Source: Clostridiales bacterium UBA4821 (GTDB taxonomy: Bacteria > Bacillota > Clostridia > Acetivibrionales > UBA4821). Taken from it: a stretch of 32,021 bases of DNA. Position numbers and translations under genes: made by a program. Position 1 is the stretch's first letter. The number at the start of each line of letters is the position of its first letter. Of the stretch, positions 1-7,346 are shown piece after piece. The stretch lies in assembly GCA_002402315.1 (NCBI GenBank), contig DHFP01000072.1, forward strand, positions 1 through 32,021, given 5' to 3'. The notes beneath the pieces were generated by a model, which was given only the letters and a program-made list of their open reading frames with translations, made no database searches and was not told the origin of the DNA.

Positions 1-32
1 CCGGCGGTAGTTGAGAAGCGTCCCCGGTTCCG
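1..32. repeat. GC-rich REP-like segment at the window edge
   Basis: These 32 bases are far more GC-rich than the surroundings and contain GTTGAGAAGCGTCCCCGG. That resembles the GGGGACG(C/G)TTCTC-type palindromic repeats found scattered in many Firmicutes genomes, often linked to REP-associated (RAYT, IS200-like) transposases. The similarity is from memory of the motif class and no search was possible. The segment begins where the response regulator loses similarity to its family, which suggests insertion. A misjoined contig end is an equally simple explanation. Confidence 0.35.
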
Positions 33-581
33 GGTTAGGACGTTATTGGGATGAGCTTTTAGAAAGGATAAAATTTGAAATTCCTTGGTTGACAAATCAA
101 TCTTCTGGTTATCTAAAAAAGCCTCAAAGGTCTTATCATTTATAACCAATGGCGAAACAAAAATACAGGTATTTATATCAGAATCCTGTCTGAGGCCGTT
201 CCATTCCTTGTACATGCGGTCAACCTTTCTAAAATGTGCTTTAATCCGTGAAGTAAGCTCCTGGATACTGAATGGTTTGGTTATATAGTCATCTGCGCCT
301 ATTTCCAATCCTATAATCTTATCAATGTCTCTGTCACGCGCACTTAGAAATAGAATAGGGATATTATAATTGTTTCTGATATTCCTGCAGACTTCGAGCC
401 CGTCCATTTCCGGCATCATTATATCGAGCACCACAAAATCTATGTGATTTTCCTTCAGTATAGACAAGGCTTCTTTCCCTGAATAAGCCGGAATTGCTTC
501 AAGTTGTTCGAATCTTAAACTTTTTATGATTAGCTTTACAATATCCTGATCGTCATCAACAACCAAAATCGTTTTATCCAT
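1..581 (-). CDS. OmpR/PhoB-type response regulator, partial and possibly disrupted
   Basis: Two-component response regulator, a DNA-binding transcription factor activated by phosphorylation. The start ATG (579-581) follows an AGGTGA ribosome binding site. Residues 1-115 form a receiver domain: acidic pocket VVDDDQD, phospho-acceptor Asp in LDIMMPEMDG, conserved Ser/Thr in LSARD, and Lys in YITKPF. The start of a winged-helix effector domain follows (STKEFQILSFLKAHPNNVLTR, in two parts: STKEFQILSFL then KAHPNNVLTR). In this family LTR is normally followed by a (E/D)QLxxxVWG-like segment, but here residues 185-193 read NRGRFSTTAG-like sequence to the window edge. The change coincides with GC-rich DNA at 1-32. 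No sensor kinase lies in the window; it may lie beyond the left edge. The receiver assignment is firm. Whether the C-terminus is truly broken or is a contig-end artefact is open. Confidence 0.85.
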   Translation of the reverse strand, partial: MDKTILVVDDDQDIVKLIIKSLRFEQLEAIPAYSGKEALSILKENHIDFVVLDIMMPEMDGLEVCRNIRNNYNIPILFLSARDRDIDKIIGLEIGADDYITKPFSIQELTSRIKAHFRKVDRMYKEWNGLRQDSDINTCIFVSPLVINDKTFEAFLDNQKIDLSTKEFQILSFLKAHPNNVLTRNRGRFSTTA

Positions 582-811
582 TATTTTCACCTGCTTTATT
601 ACTTTTTCTCCATTATAACAAAAACATGTGAAGTAAAAATAAAATAAATATGAAAAATTATAAAGATCAATACGTACTGGATTTATAACAATGTGGCCTA
701 AAACTTTGATTTTCATTATATACAGAAAATTTAGCTATTTCTATTATGCAAACCCTCACTCACTTTTTTTGACAAATTGCGACGCACTCCTCTTGCAGTG
801 AGATGACATAA

Positions 812-1319
812 TTAATGTGTATGTCTATGAAAAATATCCGGCGTATGTGAATGTGTATGCTCCATTTCCTCATGCACGTGGCTATGTGAGTGCTCCACTT
901 TTTCATTTCCTTCATGATCATGCATATGGTGATTATCATCGTGTGTATGTCTATGCTCGTGCTCGATTATTTCGTGCTTATTTATGTACATGTGAATGGT
1001 ATTCCCAAAGAATTAATATTGTTCCTGCAATCATAAACGGTAATGAATACATAAAATTTATTCCTGGCAAATCTCTGAATAAAACTATGGATATAATGAC
1101 TCCCACAAAGGGTGCAGAACCAAAAAATGCACTTGCTCTTGCAGCTCCAAGGCTTCGCATTGCAAGTATAAACATGATAATGCTTGTGCCATAACTGAAG
1201 AAACCAAGAACTAATGCCGCAACAACAATTTTTAGGCTTGGAATATGATTTCCGGCTGATAAAGCAATTATAAGAGATACAGTACCTGCTACTATGCCTT
1301 TTATAGTGACAATACCCAT
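812..1319 (-). pseudogene. EamA/DMT-family transporter relic (C-terminal half, frameshifted His-rich tail)
   Basis: The reading frame from ATG 1319 to the stop near 978 gives 113 residues with four hydrophobic helices, matching only the second EamA repeat of a drug/metabolite transporter (SYGTSIIMFILAMRSLGAAR, then APFVGVIISIVLF). Full-length members have about 300 residues and ten helices, so the N-terminal half is missing. No sequence for it is present upstream, where the aspS promoter lies. The frame closes after EYHSHVHK, but a one-base shift reopens a His-rich stretch (HEHRHTHDD, HSHSHVHEE, FHRHTH) ending at TAA 812-814. Such His-rich tails are known on some EamA proteins and may bind metal. 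The gene therefore looks both 5'-truncated and frameshifted. Confidence 0.7.
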
Positions 1320-1350
1320 TTTCTACTCAGTTATTTAATTGCTGTTTGTA

Positions 1351-1380
1351 TTGACATATATATGAAAGTAACTATATAAT
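1351..1380 (+). promoter_or_regulatory. Sigma-A type promoter for the T-box/aspS transcript
   Basis: A consensus TTGACA at 1351-1356 and a consensus TATAAT at 1375-1380 are separated by 18 bases. Transcription would start near 1387, just before the T-box leader. Both hexamers are perfect matches. Confidence 0.85.
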
Positions 1381-1386
1381 TTGATT

Positions 1387-1668
1387 ACTAAATTAATATA
1401 CGGCGTTGATAAGGAAAAGTATCTGATTAAGTTTCCGTCAGGGAGAGAGCACCTAGACTGGAAGTGCTTTTAGGTAAACCATTAGTGAAAGACACCTTAG
1501 AGCCTGTTAGATGAAAGTGGCTATGCATTGACCATCATTAGTTTGACACGTAGTCCTGCGTTAAAGGATTAAAGTGGATTCTGTTGAATCTATTAGGGTG
1601 GCACCACGGGGGAACTAACCTCTCGTCCCTAGCTATATAGGCTAGAGATGGGAGTTTTTTTGTTTATA
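1387..1668 (+). promoter_or_regulatory. T-box riboswitch leader of aspS (Asp specifier GAC)
   Basis: This leader RNA senses uncharged tRNA and controls aspS by attenuation. The diagnostic T-box AGGGTGGCACCACGGG lies at about 1594-1610. It is followed by a hairpin with arms of about 14 bases (about 1620-1633 and 1649-1662) and a T-run (TTTTTTT), which is the terminator. Binding of uncharged tRNA to the T-box bulge would favour the antiterminator. In the long stem I region, AGTGAAAGACACC (1484-1496) looks like a specifier loop; its GAC at 1491-1493 is an Asp codon, which agrees with the downstream gene. The T-box call is firm. The exact specifier position is inferred by eye from the loop context. 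Confidence 0.93.
1616..1668 (+). terminator. T-box attenuator terminator
   Basis: Inverted repeat CTCTCGTCCCTAGC / GCTAGAGATGGGAG, with one mismatch and some G-T pairs, followed by seven T residues. It lies between the T-box motif and the aspS ribosome binding site. Confidence 0.85.
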
Positions 1669-1699
1669 AAAGTTTATTATTTGGAAAGAGGTGTTATTA

Positions 1700-3457
1700 A
1701 TGCACGCATATAGGACACATAACTGTGGAGAGTTGAATCAAAAAAATGTCGGACAAGTTGTTAAAATTGCAGGCTGGCTGCAAAACATCAGAGATCATGG
1801 AGGAGTTATTTTCATTGATGTCAGAGATCATTATGGGATAACTCAAGCCGTTATTTCCGAAGATGAAAAGCTAAAAGACATCATGTCGAATATTAGCAAA
1901 GAATCAACCATTTCGATTACAGGAAAAGTACGCAACAGACCAGAAAATATGGTTAATGAAAATTTGTCAACCGGAAGGATCGAAATAGTTGTAGAAGATA
2001 TTCAAGTCCTAGGAAAATCAACAAATCAATTACCTTTTGAAATATCCGGCTCAATTGATGCCAGGGAAGATTTGCGCTTAAAATACAGATTCTTAGACCT
2101 TAGAAATGAAAAAATACATAAAAATATCATTTTAAGGTCTAAGGTCATTCAAAGCATGCGTAAAAAGATGATTGAACAAAATTTCTTGGAGATTCAGACC
2201 CCAATACTGACAAGTTCATCTCCGGAGGGAGCAAGAGATTATTTGGTTCCAAGCAGGATACATCCAGGTAAATTTTATGCTTTACCTCAAGCTCCTCAAC
2301 AGTTCAAGCAATTATTAATGGTTTCCGGATTTGATAGATATTTTCAGATTGCACCTTGCTTCCGCGATGAAGATGCAAGAGCAGATAGGTCACCGGGTGA
2401 ATTCTATCAATTGGATCTTGAAATGGCCTTTGCAACTCAGGAAGATGTATTTAATGTTGTTGAAAACGTAATGCCTGAGATTTTTTCTGAATTCTCGACT
2501 TGGAAAGTAAGTAAACCGTTTAGCAAGATTTCATACAAAGATGCTATCCTCCACTATGGCAGCGATAAGCCTGATTTAAGAAATCCTCTGTTAATTCAAG
2601 ATGCAACTGAATTATTTAAAAACACGGAATTTAATGCATTTAAGAACAAGACCGTCAGGGTTATTTCTTCGCCAGATTGTGATTCAAAATCAAGAAGCTT
2701 TTTTGATAATATGGTTGCCTTTGCTGCTGAAAATGGAGCCAAAGGACTTGCATGGGTTAAAGTTAATAGTGATATGACTTTTAATGGTCCTATTGCAAAG
2801 TTCATTTCTGATGATATAAGGAATGAATTGATAAAAGTTACAAGCTCAAAGGCCGGAGATGCAATCTTTTTTATTGCTGATCAAATTAAAGCTGCTCAAA
2901 AATTATCCGGTATTATCAGGAATGAACTTGGTAAAAGGATGGACTTAGTTGAAAAAGACGTATATAAATTCTGCTGGGTAGTAGATTTTCCAATGTATGA
3001 ATTAGATCCTGATACTAATAAAATAGAATTCAGTCATAATCCATTTTCCATGCCTCAGGGTGGAATGGATGCTTTAATAAATAAAAATCCACTAGATATT
3101 TACGCATTCCAATATGATATTGTTTGTAATGGTATTGAATTGTCCTCAGGTGCTGTACGTAACCATGATCCGGAAATTATGGTAAAAGCTTTCGAAATAG
3201 CCGGATATACCCTTGAAGATATTCAAAATAAATTTCCAGCATTATTTAATGCGTTCCAATATGGGGCGCCTCCACATGCAGGTATAGCACCGGGAGTTGA
3301 CCGGATTGTTATGCTTATTGCAGATGAGCCTAATATTAGGGAGGTAATAGCTTTTCCTATGAATAGCAAAGCACAAGATCTATTAATGGGGTCTCCATCA
3401 GAAGTAACGCAAAAGCAGTTAAAAGATGTAAATATTAAACTTGATGTAAAGTCGTAA
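1700..3457 (+). CDS. aspS: Aspartate-tRNA ligase, likely non-discriminating
   Basis: Charges tRNA-Asp with aspartate in the cytoplasm. The ATG at 1700 is preferred over the in-frame GTG at 1691 because GGAAAGAGG (1683-1691) is then well spaced. The product has 585 residues, normal for bacterial AspRS. In order: N-terminal OB fold (GWLQNIRDHGGVIFIDVRD in outline), class II motif 1 around FLEIQTPILTSSSPEGARD, motif 2 with FRDEDARADR, an inserted GAD domain at roughly 290-400, and motif 3 GIAPGVDRIVML. The loop reading RDHGG, where discriminating E. coli AspRS has RDLGS, has His at the position linked to relaxed tRNA specificity in Pseudomonas AspRS. It may therefore also make Asp-tRNA-Asn for GatCAB, which is an inference. 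Expression is under the upstream T-box. Confidence 0.96.
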   Translation: MHAYRTHNCGELNQKNVGQVVKIAGWLQNIRDHGGVIFIDVRDHYGITQAVISEDEKLKDIMSNISKESTISITGKVRNRPENMVNENLSTGRIEIVVEDIQVLGKSTNQLPFEISGSIDAREDLRLKYRFLDLRNEKIHKNIILRSKVIQSMRKKMIEQNFLEIQTPILTSSSPEGARDYLVPSRIHPGKFYALPQAPQQFKQLLMVSGFDRYFQIAPCFRDEDARADRSPGEFYQLDLEMAFATQEDVFNVVENVMPEIFSEFSTWKVSKPFSKISYKDAILHYGSDKPDLRNPLLIQDATELFKNTEFNAFKNKTVRVISSPDCDSKSRSFFDNMVAFAAENGAKGLAWVKVNSDMTFNGPIAKFISDDIRNELIKVTSSKAGDAIFFIADQIKAAQKLSGIIRNELGKRMDLVEKDVYKFCWVVDFPMYELDPDTNKIEFSHNPFSMPQGGMDALINKNPLDIYAFQYDIVCNGIELSSGAVRNHDPEIMVKAFEIAGYTLEDIQNKFPALFNAFQYGAPPHAGIAPGVDRIVMLIADEPNIREVIAFPMNSKAQDLLMGSPSEVTQKQLKDVNIKLDVKS

Positions 3458-3494
3458 TTTTAATATGTATAAGAGAATTCAAACATAGTTTGAT

Positions 3495-3541
3495 GATATT
3501 GCCCTAAAGTCAATGTATTAAAATGATTTTAGGGCAATATC
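3495..3541. repeat. Perfect 14-bp inverted repeat downstream of aspS
   Basis: GATATTGCCCTAAA (3495-3508) and its exact complement (3528-3541) flank a 19-base loop. It could end the aspS transcript, but no T-run follows on either strand, so it is not a typical intrinsic terminator. Confidence 0.55.
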
Positions 3542-3789
3542 TTGTGATAAAAGAAAAACCCGCAAATGTTTCTTGCTTTCCAGTATAACTATACCCTTGG
3601 CACTTTGGTTTACAAGTAGAAAAAACACAAAACTTTTTCTATACATTTGCAAAAGGAATCATGGGAGGAATGACTGATTGTGTTTCGTTTCCAAGGTATG
3701 AAGAAGAACCTGAAGATAAAGAGCATTGCTTTTAGACAGTAAAAGAGCAAAAATGGGGGCAGTACCTTCTAGTGTTGCATTAAGGGAAA
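3542..3789. other. Non-coding stretch without recognised gene
   Basis: An open frame on the plus strand runs from 3589 to a TAG at 3733-3735 (about 48 codons, including FAKGIMGGMTDC), but it has no start codon with a ribosome binding site and I recognise no family. It may be gene debris. Nothing else is visible here. Confidence 0.4.
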
Positions 3790-3958
3790 ATTAAGAGCTT
3801 ATCCGTGAATAAGGGTGCTGCTAAGTGGCTAGATGATTTTTCAAAATACAAGGCGGAGGAAAGCGTAATAATTGCTTTATTGCAACTGACGACAACGAAG
3901 TATTTTGGAAAATCAGCAGTCAATGAGTAGTACAATTATTTGCGGATAAACTCTTAAT
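3790..3958 (+). repeat. MITE-like element, copy A, with 23-bp terminal inverted repeats
   Basis: The ends at 3790-3812 and 3936-3958 are inverted copies of each other at 20 of 23 positions (left arm begins ATTAAGAGCTTATCCG). No open frame of useful size lies inside. The interior holds a 56-base core (3849-3904) that recurs at 15261-15316 in the opposite orientation with 53 of 56 identities by eye. Short inverted repeats (TTTTCAAAATAC / GTATTTTGGAAAA) flank the core, so the whole element could fold into a long hairpin. Size, ends and lack of coding fit a non-autonomous miniature element. No transposase source is in the window. Confidence 0.7.
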
Positions 3959-3973
3959 AATTGACAAACTGAA

Positions 3974-4016
3974 AACTCCTTATAACTACTAATTTTAGTT
4001 ACAAGGAGTTCCTTTT
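3974..4016 (+). terminator. Rho-independent terminator-like hairpin
   Basis: AACTCCTTATAACT (3974-3987) pairs with AGTTACAAGGAGTT (3997-4010) except for one mismatch. It is followed on the plus strand by CCTTTTTG. It lies just after the MITE-like element, so the transcript it ends is unclear. Confidence 0.6.
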
Positions 4017-4019
4017 TGC

Positions 4020-4118
4020 TTTAGATTTTACATGGCCGTAATGAGAGAATCAGGTTTTGACAAACATATAAGGCAGTTTGTTGAACATGGAAAAATATAT
4101 ATCGGCGAGATTGAATAA
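4020..4118 (+). pseudogene. Peptidase S51 (dipeptidase E-like) fragment
   Basis: The frame at 4020-4118 reads RFYMAVMRESGFDKHIRQ then FVEHGKIYIGE before a stop. This resembles the stretch of S51 peptidases from the GGGNTFYLL motif to just before the catalytic Ser motif (IGxSAGS), with the match ending exactly where SAGS would follow. Nothing upstream or downstream continues the protein, and a terminator-like hairpin sits immediately before it. It is interpreted as a relic of about 30 codons. The assignment rests on remembered family sequence and is moderate. Confidence 0.45.
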
Positions 4119-4223
4119 TAACATCAATTATTAGCTGTACCATAAAAGTTGTCATAGAACCTGTCCACTTGACCCAAAGGTTTTGGAAAGGAGTAAAAAT
4201 TCCACCTAAATCCAAGAATCTGC

Positions 4224-5162
4224 TTATTTTAATGCCTTATCAATTAGCTGTATATAGTTTTTTATATCGGCATCTTCAGTCTCTATTCCTTTAAACCAAC
4301 ACTCATCCGATAAAGGTTTACCTGCAAAGTACCGTGACTTGAAGATCAATTCAGGCCGGTACTCGTAATGCATTATGTCAAAATGTCCCCACTTGCCTCC
4401 CCAGATAAATCCATTGTTTTCAAAAACCCTGACAATCTCTTTCGGATAGGAGTCCAACCTCTTTTGTCCCTGCTCTCTCGATGCCCACTTCCAGTAATCA
4501 TATTTACTGACAGAGAGGTCAACAGCTGTTCCGAATGAATGAGCACTTAACCGGTTGGTACCTGAAATAAGCCGGTAGCTGTATGTTCCTCCTACCGGAT
4601 AAATAAACGCACTTACACTTTTATGTTTATTGATAAGTTCTGTAAGCTCGACGCCAGCTTTTTTCAAAGATTCGGCCGCTTTGTTACTGCTGTTAAACCT
4701 GCAGTTCTTGTAGCCAAACCGTACTGTCACCAGATTGGCCTCTATCTGCTTTCTTGATTCTCCATAGACCTCTTTTAACATAGCATATACTCTCACACGC
4801 CCGGGGTCGTTACCTTTATCCAATAGATTATCAATATCATAAAGAGGATAACCCTGTTCCATCATATCCTGCAAGTCAGGTGTCTCCATCTTCTCATCGT
4901 ATGTCTTTGTTCTCTTGTCATCATAAAGTATGCGCTTTCCGGATTTCATAGCAACGTACACCCAGCCGTTTTCATCACATTCTACGCCTATTATGTTTTC
5001 AGGGTAGGCCAGCATCAGGCATAATAGGTTCTGCTTCATAACAATATCACCTTTTTCTTTATGCGAATGAGTAACAATTCTGCTGTCCTCCGGTTGGTTT
5101 TTTGAACATCCTGCATTTATTAATATGCAAAACAACACAGCACTAACAAGAACTCTTTTCAT
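4224..5162 (-). CDS. Lipoprotein, peptidase M15 family (D-Ala-D-Ala carboxypeptidase type)
   Basis: Probable peptidoglycan-trimming carboxypeptidase anchored outside the membrane. The ATG at 5160-5162 is chosen over one 36 bases upstream because it begins a clean signal peptide (MKRVLVSAVLFCILINAGC) and follows AAAGGGG. The lipobox Cys is residue 19, and the mature protein has about 294 residues. The C-terminal part carries the M15 zinc site: SAHSFGTAVD gives His208 and Asp215, and WGHFDIMHYE gives catalytic Asp262 and His265, as in the VanY-like M15_4 group. The middle region (about 50-190) is not recognised and includes an SH-poor, charged segment. The gene stands alone on the minus strand between relic-rich regions. 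The substrate is inferred from the family only. Confidence 0.85.
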   Translation of the reverse strand: MKRVLVSAVLFCILINAGCSKNQPEDSRIVTHSHKEKGDIVMKQNLLCLMLAYPENIIGVECDENGWVYVAMKSGKRILYDDKRTKTYDEKMETPDLQDMMEQGYPLYDIDNLLDKGNDPGRVRVYAMLKEVYGESRKQIEANLVTVRFGYKNCRFNSSNKAAESLKKAGVELTELINKHKSVSAFIYPVGGTYSYRLISGTNRLSAHSFGTAVDLSVSKYDYWKWASREQGQKRLDSYPKEIVRVFENNGFIWGGKWGHFDIMHYEYRPELIFKSRYFAGKPLSDECWFKGIETEDADIKNYIQLIDKALK

Positions 5163-5564
5163 TCTGATAAACCCCTTTAAATTATCATCATAAAGCATGC
5201 CGCTTTATGAATCCTCACATCGCGGCACTTTTGTCGGTTTTCGGCTGCTTATTGAACTTTTGTACTAAAATTATATGTTCTCTTAACTATAATATTCTTC
5301 TTATTATAATTCTAACACCATTTTAACTTTTTTCACCATACACACCCTCCCCCAATTAAAATCACTCATCCTTCCAATTCCACCACTTTAATAGCTCTGG
5401 GTCATGCTTTTCATTCGATGCAAAATAAAAGTCAATAAATAAATGCTGCCTTTATATCGAAAGACAGCATTCACACATACACAATTACTATTGTTTCTTC
5501 AGCTCAAACCGGTGAGCCTATGAACACAAGATCATAATCCTCAGGTTTTTTTCAAAGGGTAATT
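5163..5564. other. Intergenic region upstream of the M15 gene
   Basis: Mostly AT-rich DNA. A hairpin at about 5447-5471 (AATGCTGCCTTT with AAAGACAGCATT, one mismatch) is followed by a T-rich tail on the minus strand and could be a terminator, but no minus-strand gene ends here. No promoter is obvious, though AT-rich -10-like sequences abound near 5270-5320. No gene is visible. Confidence 0.5.
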
Positions 5565-6173
5565 TTGAAAATTTATGCACCCATGAGCAGAGCACAACTT
5601 GACAATATGAGAGTTTACGCCCCTGTGTCAGGAACAATTGCAAGTAAAAATATAAATGTTGGAGAAGCAGTTTCATCTGCAAGTCCTGCAATTGTTTTGG
5701 TAAATAACAATAACCTTGCAATTGAGTTTAACTTATCAGAAAAACTTATCAACACGCTTAAAGTCGGTCAAAAGTTAACCTTTAAGGTTGATACAGTAAA
5801 TGATAAAACCTTTAATGCTGAAATAACAAACATTAGTCCGGCAGCTAGTGATAATACATATCAATACATCGTCAAAGCAGCAATATTAAATTCTGATAAA
5901 AGATTAAAGACCGGTATGTTTGCTAAAACAAGATTAGTTGTAGAAAAGAAAGAAAATGTTATAGTAGTTCCGAACCAAGGAATTGTACCTGATAATGGAA
6001 TTCAATACGCTTATATTGCTAAGGATGGCATAATCGTAAAAAAACCTGTGAAAATTGGTCTGTCTAATGAGAAATTCTCAGAAGTGACAGAAGGACTTGA
6101 AGTTGGAAATACGCTAATTTTAGAAGGTCAGAATTTCATCAGTGATGGGGAGAAAGTTAATATAATTCAATAA
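5565..6173 (+). pseudogene. RND/ABC efflux periplasmic adaptor (HlyD/MFP family), 5'-truncated
   Basis: The 202-residue frame matches only the C-terminal half of a membrane fusion protein. It begins at the end of the coiled-coil (RAQLDNM), then the second half of the lipoyl domain (VYAPVSGTIASKNINVGEAV), the beta-barrel (about 45-120) and the membrane-proximal domain ending IISDGEK-like (FISDGEKVNIIQ). Family members have about 380-420 residues with an N-terminal membrane anchor, which is missing. The upstream frame contains stops and no lipoyl first half. The ATG at 5565 has no good ribosome binding site. No pump gene is nearby. It is a decayed remnant, although a start further upstream in an unsequenced allele cannot be judged. 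Confidence 0.75.
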
Positions 6174-6179
6174 AACCCT

Positions 6180-6314
6180 TTGAGCTTATATCATTCTTGG
6201 GGTTTAAGCTCAAGCAGGTCTGCTCCAATTTCATGAGCGATTGTTTCGGCAACAAATCTCGTATTTCCTTCGGGAATAATAAATTACCAGCGTTTTTAAT
6301 GATTCATTCTCCAT
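6180..6314 (-). pseudogene. Flavodoxin N-terminal fragment, frameshifted
   Basis: An excellent ribosome binding site AAGGAGG (6320-6326) precedes ATG 6312-6314, and the frame reads MENESLKTLVIYYS. A one-base shift then continues the FMN phosphate loop and first helix: EGNTRFVAETIAHEIGADLL then ELKPQ. That is the start of a clostridial flavodoxin (YYSxEGNT). The frame closes after about 45 residues, where the convergent efflux-adaptor fragment ends. About two thirds of the protein is absent. The gene is both frameshifted and 3'-truncated, while its translation start remains well preserved, which suggests recent loss. Confidence 0.7.
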
Positions 6315-6395
6315 GCTTTCCTCCTTCATTTTGTAATCAATTTATCAATCTATGGACAGCTTTGTCTACAGCCCTCTATCTTTTTATATATATTT

Positions 6396-7211
6396 TTAAT
6401 CACTTAATCCTCTATCCTGATTCTCTTCCTTGATGTGCTCATGTGCCTTAAGATGAACCATACAGTATTCATAATCACCTTCACAGGTTGAACAATACCT
6501 GAATTCCATTTTAGGATCGTCCTTTTCAGTTATTCCGCATATTGTACATCTATGTATTGTGAAGTTTTTAGGTATATCAGCCATCAACCTTTTACGGTTT
6601 TGATAGGACTGTCTGGTTGTCTTAGTCCGGGTAATAATATCCTTACCAAAGAACACGAAATAGTTTGCAACAGAAGCAGCTGCCATAACCTTAAGTGGAA
6701 GCGGTTCGAAGATAACAGTATAGCCGATAAGTATCCAGTTGAACCATGCAAGATATTTCACCTTTACAGGTAGTATAAAGAATAATAAAATCTCGAAATC
6801 AGGATATAAGTATGCAAATGCAAGGAAAAGTGATAAGTTTAAATATACTGCCGTAGCTATACCACCGAATGCAAAAGCTGCAATAGTTGTCGCAATCATC
6901 CCAATTAAATAATAGATATTAAACTTAAAACTTCCCCACTCTTGTTCAAGTCCGCTGCCTACCATATAGTAGAAGTATAGTATAAATATAATCCAAAATA
7001 CAGAAGTAGTCGGAGGAATAAATATATAGCTAAATAACCTCCAAACTTCGCCTTCCAAAACCTTTGAAGGAATTAGCACCAGCTTTTCTATGTTCTGCGG
7101 GTTTGATAGCATAAGCAAATACACAAGTGCAGTGGCTCCTATTATATATGTCATCAACCCTTTAATTGCCAGGAATCCAAACTTTCTTTCCAGTTTATCC
7201 AACCAATTCAA
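6396..7211 (-). CDS. Rhomboid-fold membrane protein lacking catalytic residues, with C-terminal zinc-ribbon-like tail
   Basis: A 271-residue membrane protein with about six hydrophobic segments between residues 13 and 190. It starts at TTG 7209-7211, as AAGGAGTGA lies just upstream and no ATG fits. Rhomboid features are present: the loop motif EVWRLFSYIF after the first helix and MVGSGLEQEWGSFKF after the second. Where active rhomboids have GxSG, this protein has YLNLSLFLAF, and the TM6 His region reads ASVANYFVFFG, so it should not be a protease. The cytosolic tail has CTIC, CSTC and a Cys/His cluster (CMVHLKAHEH) that could bind zinc. A role in membrane protein handling, as for derlin-like pseudoproteases, is only a guess. 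A separate gene, flanked by terminator-poor AT-rich DNA. Confidence 0.8.
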   Translation of the reverse strand: MNWLDKLERKFGFLAIKGLMTYIIGATALVYLLMLSNPQNIEKLVLIPSKVLEGEVWRLFSYIFIPPTTSVFWIIFILYFYYMVGSGLEQEWGSFKFNIYYLIGMIATTIAAFAFGGIATAVYLNLSLFLAFAYLYPDFEILLFFILPVKVKYLAWFNWILIGYTVIFEPLPLKVMAAASVANYFVFFGKDIITRTKTTRQSYQNRKRLMADIPKNFTIHRCTICGITEKDDPKMEFRYCSTCEGDYEYCMVHLKAHEHIKEENQDRGLSD

Positions 7212-7346
7212 GAAATCACTCCTTTTTAATTGCTTACTTAAACATTATAATAATTAATTGATTAATTTATCCCTTTATTTTTCCCTTACATTATAATATC
7301 ATATATTCTCATTTACAATTGTTTCCTAATCTTTTACATATTTTCC

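Noticed and set aside
817..1194. 125-codon plus-strand frame rich in Tyr and His codon complements
   Set aside because: It lies antisense over the EamA relic and its His-rich tail, has no ribosome binding site and no recognisable similarity.
4021..4215. 64-codon minus-strand frame with hydrophobic stretch
   Set aside because: Overlaps the S51 fragment on the other strand, has no ribosome binding site and no family match.
5441..5475. Hairpin with T-rich tail on the minus strand
   Set aside because: Could be a terminator, but no minus-strand gene ends upstream of it. It is mentioned only in the intergenic entry.
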